Origin: Flavobacteriaceae bacterium MAR_2009_75
GTDB taxonomy: Bacteria > Bacteroidota > Bacteroidia > Flavobacteriales > Flavobacteriaceae
Direction: 5' to 3'
NCBI GenBank assembly: GCA_002813285.1
Contig: PHTZ01000001.1
Span: forward strand, 2,045,501-2,109,500
DNA: 64,000 bases
Position numbers and translations under genes: made by a program. Shown piece by piece: positions 46,828 to 55,307 of the stretch; the stretch's first letter is position 1; the number at the start of each line of letters is the position of its first letter. The notes under the pieces are model-generated. The model was not told the DNA's origin. It made no database searches and saw nothing but the letters and a program-made list of their open reading frames with translations.

Positions 46828-47694
46828 ATGAATACCAAAGAACTACTAAAGAAGGTACGTAAGATCGAAATTAAGACCCGGCGTCTTTCCGATCATATTT
46901 TTGGAGGGGAATATCACTCCACTTTCAAAGGTCGTGGTATGACATTTAGTGAGGTAAGGCAATATCAATTCGGCGATGATGTTAGAAATATCGATTGGAA
47001 CGTAACCGCCCGTTACAACGAGCCTTATATAAAGGTGTTCGAAGAAGAACGAGAATTGACCATGATGCTCATGGTCGATGTTAGTGGTTCTGAAATGTTC
47101 GGTACTACCAACCAATTCAAGAAAGAGATTATTACCGAAATATCGGCCACTTTGGCCTTTTCGGCTTTGCAGAACAATGATAAAGCCGGGCTTATACTAT
47201 TCTCTGACGAGGTGGAGCTTTACATACCCCCTAAAAAAGGAAAGAGCCATGTACTGAGAATCATTAGGGAATTGCTTGAATTCAGGCCTAAAAGTGACCG
47301 AACCGATTTAGCAGAAGCTTTAAAATTCTTGAGTAGTGTAATGAAAAAGCGAGCTATAGTTTTCGTCTTGTCAGATTTTATAGCGGATGATTACGAAAAA
47401 ACCTTGAAAATTTCGGGTAACAAGCACGACCTTACGGGTATCAGGGTGTTCGATCAGAGAGAAGAGGTAATTCCGAATTTGGGTATGGTGCAAATGCAAG
47501 ATTCCGAAACCGGTAAAATAAAATTGGTGAACACGCAATCAAAGAGTGTTCGCAAGGGGTACGCCGACTATTACCATCAGCGGGTAGATTACTTTATGAA
47601 TACATTCAAAAAATCTGGATGTGGAGTAATTACTTGCCGTGTTGATGAGAGTTACGTAAAGAAATTATTGGGCTATTTTAAGCGCAGAGGTTAA
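46828..47694 (+). CDS. DUF58 protein of the bat operon
   Basis: A 288-residue protein with the family signature GRGMTFSEVRQYQFGDDVRN (about residues 32-51) and IDWNVTARYNEPYIKVFEEE. It also has a VWA-like fold with a partial MIDAS (VDVSGSEMFG). DUF58 proteins are usually encoded between MoxR and VWA genes and are thought to be MoxR partners. The TAATG junction overlaps the next gene by one base. Confidence 0.9.
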   Translation: MNTKELLKKVRKIEIKTRRLSDHIFGGEYHSTFKGRGMTFSEVRQYQFGDDVRNIDWNVTARYNEPYIKVFEEERELTMMLMVDVSGSEMFGTTNQFKKEIITEISATLAFSALQNNDKAGLILFSDEVELYIPPKKGKSHVLRIIRELLEFRPKSDRTDLAEALKFLSSVMKKRAIVFVLSDFIADDYEKTLKISGNKHDLTGIRVFDQREEVIPNLGMVQMQDSETGKIKLVNTQSKSVRKGYADYYHQRVDYFMNTFKKSGCGVITCRVDESYVKKLLGYFKRRG

Positions 47695-49355
47695 TGAAAA
47701 TATTCAATTTGAAAATACAGTTCTCCCAAATTGCTTTTTCTTGGCGAAAATGCCTCGTGCTCTGTGCTTTCTTATGGTTTTCAATAGGTCATTCTCAAAC
47801 AGAACCAAAAATAAACTCCGTTGTAGATACCACATCAATTAAAATTGGTGAACAGATAAATTTCACGGTCACCGTAGAAACCGATACACTGGCACAGGTC
47901 ATTTTTCCTAATGGGCAGACCTTTTCTCCCCTAGAAACCGTTGAAGCTTTTGAAACCGATACTACCCGCAAGGCAGACCGAATGACCCTGCAAAAAATAT
48001 ATGCGCTGACCCAATTCGATTCAGGTTCGTACAAATTGCCTGCACAGCGAATAGAGGTAAACGGAAAAGGCTATTTTACCGATTCTACACAGATAAGTGT
48101 TGCCGATGTTGCCGTTGATACCTTAGCGCAGAAGATGTATGACATCAAACCGCTCATAGAAGTTGAAAAAAGCAATTTTAAATTTTGGAAATGGTTGCTC
48201 AGCATCTTATTGGCTATCGCCATAATCGGAGGATTGATGTACTGGTTCTTCATTAGAAAAAAACCGCTCACGGAAGAAGAAAAAGTAGCGTTGCTTCCAC
48301 CATACGACAGGGCATTACTAGAATTGAAGAATCTTGAAAACTCTAAATATCTTATTCAAGATGAATACAAAGAATACTATTCAGAGCTAACCAATATCGT
48401 TCGTTCTTATCTTGAGGAAGACGTTCATGTAACCGCCTTAGAGAGTACCACCGACGAACTTATCGCTAAACTAGAAATGCTTCGTGATGCGGGTGAACTT
48501 AAAATAGATGACGATACGTTACAACAGTTCAAACGCATTTTACAAACGGCCGATTTGGTTAAGTTCGCCAAATCAAAGCCCAAAACGACCGTTGCGGAAA
48601 ATGACAGAAAGGCGATAGAAGAGATTGTTATCAAAACCCATGAAGCCTTACCAGAACCTACGGAGGAAGAGCTTATGGAGCAAGCCGAGTATCAGGAAGA
48701 ATTGGCGCGAAAAAAGCAAAAGAAAAAATGGGTCATGGCAGGGGTTGCCGTGTTGGCATTATTTCTTATATCAGTTGCATCATCGATTGCCTATTATGGC
48801 TTTGATTATGTGAAGGACACGGCATTAGGTCATCCTACGAAAAAATTATTGGAAAACGAATGGGTCGCGAGTACGTATGGGTATCCGCCAATTAATTTAG
48901 AGACTCCCGAGGTTCTTAAGCGTCAAGATGTAAAACTTACCCCAGAGATGAAGGGTAATATACAAGACCTTCAAATTTTCATGTATAGAGATGCTGACGC
49001 CCTATTCACTGTCGGCACTACCTCAACGACATTGACTCAAGAAGCGGAACCCGATTTTGAACAATCTATCGAAATGTTCATCAAGAACCTTGAGGAAAAG
49101 GGTGCAAAGAACATTATCACAAAACAAGAAGAATTCATTACCGTAAGCGGTGTAAAGGGAATTAAGGTATATGGTAGTGGACAATTCGCCGTACCCGAAT
49201 CAGATGATCTTGTACGCGGAAAGTATAGCGTAATACTTTTCGGGGGCAAAGGTTTTCAGCAACAAGTAATCTTAACCTGGTTAGATGGTGATCAATATGC
49301 TGAAGAGATTGTCGAGAGAATTCAGAGAACCCTTGAAGTAAAAACCGACGTATAG
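47694..49355 (+). CDS. Two-TM protein of the bat operon, function unknown
   Basis: A 553-residue protein. It has a signal-like N-terminus ending IGHSQT and an extracytoplasmic beta domain (about 35-150) with SIKIGEQINFTVTVETDTLA. A membrane helix (about 165-188) leads to a cytoplasmic segment with LLPPYDRALLELKNLENSK, as in DUF4381-like proteins. A second membrane helix (about 343-365) leads to a C-terminal extracytoplasmic domain (about 370-553) that I cannot assign. Relatives sit at this place in Bacteroidota bat operons, but the long C-terminal part is not explained by the BatD-like N-terminus. Confidence 0.8.
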   Translation: MKIFNLKIQFSQIAFSWRKCLVLCAFLWFSIGHSQTEPKINSVVDTTSIKIGEQINFTVTVETDTLAQVIFPNGQTFSPLETVEAFETDTTRKADRMTLQKIYALTQFDSGSYKLPAQRIEVNGKGYFTDSTQISVADVAVDTLAQKMYDIKPLIEVEKSNFKFWKWLLSILLAIAIIGGLMYWFFIRKKPLTEEEKVALLPPYDRALLELKNLENSKYLIQDEYKEYYSELTNIVRSYLEEDVHVTALESTTDELIAKLEMLRDAGELKIDDDTLQQFKRILQTADLVKFAKSKPKTTVAENDRKAIEEIVIKTHEALPEPTEEELMEQAEYQEELARKKQKKKWVMAGVAVLALFLISVASSIAYYGFDYVKDTALGHPTKKLLENEWVASTYGYPPINLETPEVLKRQDVKLTPEMKGNIQDLQIFMYRDADALFTVGTTSTTLTQEAEPDFEQSIEMFIKNLEEKGAKNIITKQEEFITVSGVKGIKVYGSGQFAVPESDDLVRGKYSVILFGGKGFQQQVILTWLDGDQYAEEIVERIQRTLEVKTDV

Positions 49356-49356
49356 A

Positions 49357-50355
49357 ATGCTAGAGAATATATCATTTGCAAATCCTGAGTTCTTTTGGTT
49401 GCTGTTGTTGCTTCCATTGGCCGTGCTGTGGTATTTCTACAAAAGGCGTGAACAGTCTGCGTCATTAAAAATACCAACTGTAAAAGGGTTTGAAAAACAA
49501 GGCATCCTTCCGAAATTAAAACCATTGCTGTTTATCATGCGATTATTGGCACTGGCAGCAATTATTACGGCTTTGGCACGACCTCAAACAGAAGATATTT
49601 CTACCCGTACGAAGACCACTAAAGGTATCGATATTGTTATGGCCATTGATGTGTCTTCAAGTATGTTGACCCGTGACTTAAAACCAAATCGACTTGCCGC
49701 CCTTAAAGAAGTTGCCGCTAAATTCATAAAAGAAAGACCTAACGACCGTATCGGGCTGGTTGCTTACGCTGGTGAAGGTTTTACAAAAACACCGATTACA
49801 AGTGACAAATCGATTGTGTTAAGCTCACTGCGCGACATTACCTACGGTCAATTGAATGACGGTACCGCAATAGGCATGGGCTTGGCCACTTCGGTAAATC
49901 GTCTGAAAGAAAGCAAGGCTTCAAGCAAGGTGATTATATTGCTTACCGACGGAGTAAACAACTCCGGTTTCATTGAGCCGCAGACGGCCGCAGACTTGGC
50001 CATTGAATTTGGAATCAAGACCTATACCATCGGTCTGGGAACTAATGGAAATGCGCTTTCGCCCATTGGCTTTAATGCAAACGGCTCATACCGCTATGGA
50101 ATGCGGCAGGTCGAAATCGACGAAGAGCTGTTAAAAGATATTGCTAAAGTTACCGGAGGAAAATATTTTAGGGCTACGGATAATGAAAAGCTAGAAACTA
50201 TTTACGAGGAAATCAATAAACTTGAAAAAACTGAAGTAGAAGAGTTTAAATATTACAAATACGAAGAAAAATTCAGGTCTTGGGTCTTTTTGGCAGGAGC
50301 TTTGCTATTGCTAGAATGGTTATTGAGAAACACAATATTCAGAAGTTTTATTTAA
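49357..50355 (+). CDS. batA: BatA: VWA-domain membrane protein
   Basis: A 332-residue inner-membrane protein. Two N-terminal helices (about 10-28 and 55-75) precede a VWA domain with an intact MIDAS: AIDVSSSMLTRDL (DxSxS), the Thr in LNDGTAIGMG and the Asp in IILLTDGVNN. A C-terminal helix (about 305-325) closes the anchor. BatA of the Bacteroides aerotolerance operon has this layout. It starts one base after the preceding stop codon. Confidence 0.92.
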   Translation: MLENISFANPEFFWLLLLLPLAVLWYFYKRREQSASLKIPTVKGFEKQGILPKLKPLLFIMRLLALAAIITALARPQTEDISTRTKTTKGIDIVMAIDVSSSMLTRDLKPNRLAALKEVAAKFIKERPNDRIGLVAYAGEGFTKTPITSDKSIVLSSLRDITYGQLNDGTAIGMGLATSVNRLKESKASSKVIILLTDGVNNSGFIEPQTAADLAIEFGIKTYTIGLGTNGNALSPIGFNANGSYRYGMRQVEIDEELLKDIAKVTGGKYFRATDNEKLETIYEEINKLEKTEVEEFKYYKYEEKFRSWVFLAGALLLLEWLLRNTIFRSFI

Positions 50356-50383
50356 TTGCCCCAAGACAAAGCACAAAACGACA

Positions 50384-51430
50384 ATGATACAGTTCGACGA
50401 AAAAATATATTTCTATTTTCTGGCGATTATTCCAGTAATCGTTGTGCTGTTTATATTTCTTCAAATCTGGAAAAAAAGAACTCAGCGTAAATTTGCTGAC
50501 CTATCGCTGTTCAGAAGAATTACTCCCAATCGATCAAGATATAAATCAACATTGAAGTTGTTATTTTTTCTCTTAGGAATTGCATTTTTGACTATTGGGC
50601 TTGTGAACCCCAAAATAGGCACCAAACTTGAAACTGTGAAGCGTGAAGGAGTAGATATCGTATTTGCGGTAGATGTGTCTAAAAGTATGTTGGCCGAAGA
50701 TATTGCACCCAACCGTTTGGAGAAATCGAAAAGGTTGGTCTCTGAAATAATCAATCAATTGGCCAGTGACCGAATCGGAATTATCGCGTATGCCGGTCAA
50801 GCATTTCCGCAGTTGCCCATCACTACCGATTATGGCGCCGCAAAAATGTTCTTGCAAAGCATGAATACCGATATGCTGACCTCCCAAGGTACCGCCATTA
50901 ACGAGGCCATTGAGTTGGCCACGACATACTATAATGATGCGGAGCAAACAAATCGGGTGCTTTTTATTATTTCCGATGGAGAAGACCATTCAGAAGGTAC
51001 TACACTAGACGCCGTTGAAAAGGCGGTAGAAGAAGGTATTCGTATTTTTACTATTGGGGTAGGTAAACCAAAGGGTGCACCTATTCCGATCAAACGCAAC
51101 GGTGTAGTTGAGAGCCTTAAAAAAGACGCGCAAGGCGAAGTGGTCATTACCAGGCTAAACGAAGAGGTTCTTATTGACATAGCTGATGAAGGCAACGGAG
51201 AGTATATAGATGGTTCGAATACAGAAGGCGCTGTTGAAATTATAAAGGAACAACTGCTACAAATGGATAAAAAGGAATTTGAAGCCAAGCAATTTGCCGA
51301 ATTTAAAGATCAATTTCAATGGTTTTTGGGCATAGGTCTATTATTTCTATTTTTAGACCTATTCGTTCTAGACAAAAAGACTACATGGTTGAAGAAATTA
51401 AATCTGTTTAACGAAAAGATTGAAGAATAA
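50384..51430 (+). CDS. batB: BatB: VWA-domain membrane protein
   Basis: A 348-residue paralogue of BatA. It has N-terminal helices and a VWA domain with an intact MIDAS (AVDVSKSMLAEDI, Thr in TSQGTAINEAIE, Asp in LFIISDGEDH). A C-terminal helix lies near 310-330 (FLGIGLLFLFLDLFVL). BatA and BatB form a complex in the membrane in Bacteroides. Its stop codon is directly followed by the batC ATG. Confidence 0.92.
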   Translation: MIQFDEKIYFYFLAIIPVIVVLFIFLQIWKKRTQRKFADLSLFRRITPNRSRYKSTLKLLFFLLGIAFLTIGLVNPKIGTKLETVKREGVDIVFAVDVSKSMLAEDIAPNRLEKSKRLVSEIINQLASDRIGIIAYAGQAFPQLPITTDYGAAKMFLQSMNTDMLTSQGTAINEAIELATTYYNDAEQTNRVLFIISDGEDHSEGTTLDAVEKAVEEGIRIFTIGVGKPKGAPIPIKRNGVVESLKKDAQGEVVITRLNEEVLIDIADEGNGEYIDGSNTEGAVEIIKEQLLQMDKKEFEAKQFAEFKDQFQWFLGIGLLFLFLDLFVLDKKTTWLKKLNLFNEKIEE

Positions 51431-52288
51431 ATGAAAAATCTAGTTTTAATACTGTTTTTTATGACTTCTCTTTCTTTTGCTCAAGAGGAGGAGAAAGAAA
51501 AACTTGAAGCCCTTTCAGAGTCTAAAAATCTGACTTGGGAGGCCAATAAGCAGCTTTCAGAAGAGAATTTTATTGAAGCAGAGGTTGATTACCGAAAGGC
51601 GATTGCCAAAAGCGATGAAAACTCCGCTGCGCCTTACAATCTTGGCAACGCCTATTATAATAAAGAAACGTATAGCGAAGCATTCGGCAGGTTCAAACAA
51701 GCCGGTGAATTGGCCAATAGTAAGAACGATAAACATAGCGCATATCACAATATGGGCAATGTCTTCATGAAGCGCAAAGAATATGAAAAAGCTGTTGAAG
51801 CCTATAAGGAAGCACTGCGCAATGACCCAAAAGACGATGAAACCCGCTATAATTTAGCATTGGCCAAAGAAATGCTCAAAAAAGAACAAGAGCAAAACGA
51901 CCAGAATCAAGACGATAAAGAGCAAAACGATAAACAAGACGAAAAAGACAAGAACGAAGACAAGAAGGAAGGGGATAACGAAGAAGACAATAAAGACCAA
52001 GATAAAGAAGACGAGGGCGATGAAGGTGAAGATGGCGACAAGAACGAAGAGCAAAAAGATGAAAAAAAAGAGGGTGATGGAGATGAAAAAAAAGAGCAAA
52101 AGAAGAAACCTGAACAAGGTGACCAACAAGAACAAGAACAGCCACAGCAACCTCGACCTAATCAGTTGAGCAAGCAGCAAATTCAGAATCTACTCGAGGC
52201 CATGCAGAACGAAGAGAAAAAGGTTCAGGAAAAAATCGATGCCCAAAAAGTCAAAGGTGTAAAGGTTAAAAATGAAAAAGATTGGTAA
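51431..52288 (+). CDS. batC: BatC: TPR protein with a long acidic/basic tail
   Basis: A 285-residue secreted protein. A signal peptide (MKNLVLILFFMTSLSFA) precedes two clear TPR repeats (SAAPYNLGNAYYNKETYSEA and SAYHNMGNVFMKRKEYEKAV). A low-complexity tract of about 100 residues of Asp, Glu, Lys and Gln (about 150-255) follows. BatC is the usual TPR partner in the bat operon. Its stop codon overlaps the batD ATG (TAATG). Confidence 0.9.
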   Translation: MKNLVLILFFMTSLSFAQEEEKEKLEALSESKNLTWEANKQLSEENFIEAEVDYRKAIAKSDENSAAPYNLGNAYYNKETYSEAFGRFKQAGELANSKNDKHSAYHNMGNVFMKRKEYEKAVEAYKEALRNDPKDDETRYNLALAKEMLKKEQEQNDQNQDDKEQNDKQDEKDKNEDKKEGDNEEDNKDQDKEDEGDEGEDGDKNEEQKDEKKEGDGDEKKEQKKKPEQGDQQEQEQPQQPRPNQLSKQQIQNLLEAMQNEEKKVQEKIDAQKVKGVKVKNEKDW

Positions 52289-54072
52289 TGTCGATACCCT
52301 TTAAAAACATTCTTGTTTTTTTATCGATGGCATTCGTGGTATTTGGCTATGCCCAAAACGATGACAATGCCATTACTTTTGAGATGAAGCTCAGTAAAGA
52401 CAAATTGGGCATCAACGAACGTATACGGGTAGATTTCACCATGAACAAAGATGGCGATAATTTCAACCCTCCTGATTTTACTGGCTTTCGAGTGCTTATG
52501 GGCCCCTCTCAATCAATCAGCTCTTCATGGATCAATGGGGTTCGCAGTTATTCAAAGACCTATTCCTATACCTTGGCGCCAACGGCAAGAGGGCAATTTA
52601 CGATTCAGCAAGCGACCATTGTAATCGATGGTGAAACCTATAAATCTTTACCTAGAAAAGTTGAGGTTACCGCAGCTGTAGATAAACCTAGCGACCAGAT
52701 GACTGTTGATGATGTGGCCGATGAGAGCTTACATCTCGTGGCAGAAGTTTCTAAAACGAGTCCGTACTTGAATGAGGCGATTAGTGTAGTCTATAAATTA
52801 TATGTAGCCCCATCGATCAGCGTGTCAAATTATCAACCGTTAGACAACCCTAAATACAACAACTTTTGGAGCCAAGATATTCCAGTGCGACGTCTATCGG
52901 CAGAAAACGGTACTTATAAGGGCAAACCTTATCGATACGTGATTTTAAAACGAGTGGTATTATATCCTCAGAAATCGGGCAAGTTAGAAATAGAACCTTT
53001 ATCGTTAGATGTGACGGTTGATGTGCCTACGGCAAAGCGAGACTTTTTTGGTGGCCGAATCTATTCACAGACCAACAAAACAGTTTCAGCGGGAAGACGC
53101 ACCATTAATGTAAAGGCCCTTCCCGAGAAAAATAAACCTGTTGACTTCAGTGGTGCCGTAGGTAATTTTAACTTTTCGGTGACCACCAGCAAAACAGCAC
53201 TTAACGCATCGGAATCTTTACAGGCCAAAGTGGAAGTCAGTGGAAAAGGTAATTTAAAACTCTTTCAGTTACCAGAGCCAAATCTTCCGGGCTCGTTAGA
53301 AGTCTACGACCCTGAATTTGATGAGAACGTTCGTACCACACTAGCGGGTTCTCAGGGGAAAGTGAGCAATAACTATACAATTGTACCTTCCTTTAAGGGT
53401 AAATATCCGATACCAAGCATTGCTTTTTCCTATTTCGACCCGAGCACCGAATCTTACAAAACATTAAATTCAGATGAGATTGTCATCAACGTGAAAGAAG
53501 GGCCGGTCAATTCATCCGCAGGAAACCTTCCAAACAATTCGACAGGCAACAAGCAAGCAGTTGCTACGGGCAATCAATTTAATTTCATTAAACTTCAGCC
53601 CAACTTGAGTACCATTGGTACGAATTATTTCTTTGGCTCTACACGTTTCTATCTCTTTCTATTGCTACCGTTGCTCTTGATTCCGGCTGCAATAGTATTC
53701 GGAAAGAAAAGAGATGCCATTGCGAGTGATGTGGTGGGCAATAGAATTCGACGCGCCAATAAATTGGCCCGAAAGTTTTTATCAAAGGCTCGAAAAGAGT
53801 TAGGCAATAAAGAGGCATTTTATATTGCATTGGAAAAGGCATTGCATAACTATTTGAAAGCAAAATTGAAGATTGAGACCTCGGAGTTCAGCAAAGATAA
53901 AATAGCCTCTCTGCTTAGTGAAAAGAAAGTAGATGAGAATACCACTAACGGATTCATAGCCCTCTTACAAAATTGTGAAATGGCACGTTATAGCCCGTTT
54001 TCAGAGGTACAGATGCAGCAAGATTATGACAAGGCCAGTGAAGTGATTTCACAATTGGATAAACAATTGTAA
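52288..54072 (+). CDS. batD: BatD: large oxygen-tolerance protein
   Basis: A 594-residue protein. The ATG at 52288 gives a signal peptide (MSIPFKNILVFLSMAFVVFG); the TTG at 52282 only adds two residues. Repeated beta domains follow (about 25-130 with LSKDKLGINERIRVDF and APTARGQFTIQQATIVIDGE, and 150-260). A third unit ends before a membrane helix (about 457-475). The helical tail contains NYLKAKLKIETSEFSKDKI. This is the standard BatD layout and the protein is of typical length. Confidence 0.9.
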   Translation: MSIPFKNILVFLSMAFVVFGYAQNDDNAITFEMKLSKDKLGINERIRVDFTMNKDGDNFNPPDFTGFRVLMGPSQSISSSWINGVRSYSKTYSYTLAPTARGQFTIQQATIVIDGETYKSLPRKVEVTAAVDKPSDQMTVDDVADESLHLVAEVSKTSPYLNEAISVVYKLYVAPSISVSNYQPLDNPKYNNFWSQDIPVRRLSAENGTYKGKPYRYVILKRVVLYPQKSGKLEIEPLSLDVTVDVPTAKRDFFGGRIYSQTNKTVSAGRRTINVKALPEKNKPVDFSGAVGNFNFSVTTSKTALNASESLQAKVEVSGKGNLKLFQLPEPNLPGSLEVYDPEFDENVRTTLAGSQGKVSNNYTIVPSFKGKYPIPSIAFSYFDPSTESYKTLNSDEIVINVKEGPVNSSAGNLPNNSTGNKQAVATGNQFNFIKLQPNLSTIGTNYFFGSTRFYLFLLLPLLLIPAAIVFGKKRDAIASDVVGNRIRRANKLARKFLSKARKELGNKEAFYIALEKALHNYLKAKLKIETSEFSKDKIASLLSEKKVDENTTNGFIALLQNCEMARYSPFSEVQMQQDYDKASEVISQLDKQL

Positions 54073-54073
54073 G

Positions 54074-54868
54074 ATGGTAAACGAAAAGTATAATTTGAAT
54101 TGTAGCCCAGTGAAGACTTTGTTCTACATAGCACTTTTTTTCTTTGGAGTCACTGTTTCGGCACAGAACGAAGCAGTGTTCAACAAAGCCACCGAAGCCT
54201 ATAATGTCGGGGAATACCAAAATGCAATTAATGGGTATTTAGAGATATTGGACAATGGTGAACATTCGGCAGAACTTTACTATAATCTGGGCAATGCGTA
54301 TTATAAGTTAAATCAGATAGCTCCCAGTATCTATTATTACGAAAAGGCATTATTATTAAAGCCTAACGATGCAGAAGTCGAAAACAATTTGGCCTATGCA
54401 AAAAATATGACTTTAGATGCAATCGATACCATACCGGAAACCGGACTATCAAAAATCTATGATAACATTGTAGGGTTGCTATCTTTTGACCAATGGAGTT
54501 ATGTAGCCGTATTTTTCATGATTCTCTTCGTATTATTATACATCGCTTTTTATTACTTCAGGTATTCTTCTAGAAAGCGTTTGGCCTTTGTTACTAGTAT
54601 TGTAGCACTATTAATTTCAATCACTTCAGTAGTTTTTGCCACCTTACAGTACAATTTGTTTAAAGCGGACCAGCCAGCAATCGTTTTTGCTAGTGAGAGT
54701 AGTGTAAAGTCTGAACCTAATCTCAGAAGCCAAGAGGCCTTCGCACTTCATGAAGGCACTAAAGTCAATATACTGGAAGAGCTCAACGAATGGAAAAAAA
54801 TTCGAATTGCCGACGGTACTACGGGTTGGATTCCGTCAGAAGATATTAAAACCCTAAAAGATTTTTAA
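54074..54868 (+). CDS. batE: BatE: TPR plus SH3-like domain protein
   Basis: A 264-residue membrane protein. A signal-like N-terminus and TPR repeats (ELYYNLGNAYYKLNQIAPSI) occupy about 30-115. Two membrane helices follow (about 150-170 and 180-200), then a C-terminal SH3-like domain (about 215-264) with SVKSEPNLRSQEAFALHEGT and WKKIRIADGTTGWIPSEDIK. It is the last gene of the bat operon, two bases after the batD stop codon. Confidence 0.9.
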   Translation: MVNEKYNLNCSPVKTLFYIALFFFGVTVSAQNEAVFNKATEAYNVGEYQNAINGYLEILDNGEHSAELYYNLGNAYYKLNQIAPSIYYYEKALLLKPNDAEVENNLAYAKNMTLDAIDTIPETGLSKIYDNIVGLLSFDQWSYVAVFFMILFVLLYIAFYYFRYSSRKRLAFVTSIVALLISITSVVFATLQYNLFKADQPAIVFASESSVKSEPNLRSQEAFALHEGTKVNILEELNEWKKIRIADGTTGWIPSEDIKTLKDF

Positions 54869-54901
54869 AATTTTCTTAACAAAGAAAAAAAAATATGCCC
54901 T

Positions 54902-54909
54902 TATATTTG
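54902..54909 (+). promoter_or_regulatory. Candidate -7 promoter element of the small secreted protein gene
   Basis: TATATTTG matches TAnnTTTG exactly and lies 16 bases before the ATG. The region upstream is very A/T-rich and I see no clear -33 TTTG. Confidence 0.4.
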
Positions 54910-54925
54910 CAGTTCATTTTTCAAT

Positions 54926-55222
54926 ATGAAGCGTATTGCCCAAGTTTTTTTATTAATCTTATGGCTTTTTGCCATTTCGGCTCCTAGCCTTATAACGCTA
55001 TGCGATATTGAGAATCCTATTGTGGTCACGAACTTGAATGAAGAAGAGCACCAAGAGACCAGTAAAAAACCACAAGCGGAAGAGAAATTTGTTAATGAAC
55101 ACAATTGGGATTATTCCCTTATAAAAAACATCAAAGAGTCTGAAATGAACGATTTTCATTTGTTGGGCACCTTTGATTACATTCTTGAAATAGTTCCACC
55201 TCCACCGGAACGCTCCTGTTAG
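54926..55222 (+). CDS. Small secreted protein with PPPPERSC C-terminus
   Basis: A 98-residue protein with an N-terminal signal-like helix (KRIAQVFLLILWLFAISAPS). An acidic, Glu-rich middle (NLNEEEHQETSKKPQAEEKF) follows, and the C-terminus is proline-rich (EIVPPPPERSC). I do not recognise a domain. It has its own promoter-like box, so it need not belong to the bat operon. It lies 85 bases before the SulP gene and may be co-transcribed with it. Confidence 0.65.
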   Translation: MKRIAQVFLLILWLFAISAPSLITLCDIENPIVVTNLNEEEHQETSKKPQAEEKFVNEHNWDYSLIKNIKESEMNDFHLLGTFDYILEIVPPPPERSC

Positions 55223-55307
55223 TCTTATTTACATCAATTTTATTCCATTAATTGACTAACCGTCTTCTTAGTAATAATTAAAGAGAAGGCATAACATTTC
55301 GAGTTCT

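Noticed and set aside
51854-52180. 108-residue minus-strand ORF in batC
   Set aside because: Antisense of the low-complexity Asp/Glu/Lys/Gln tract; its hydrophobic composition is an artefact of the complement.
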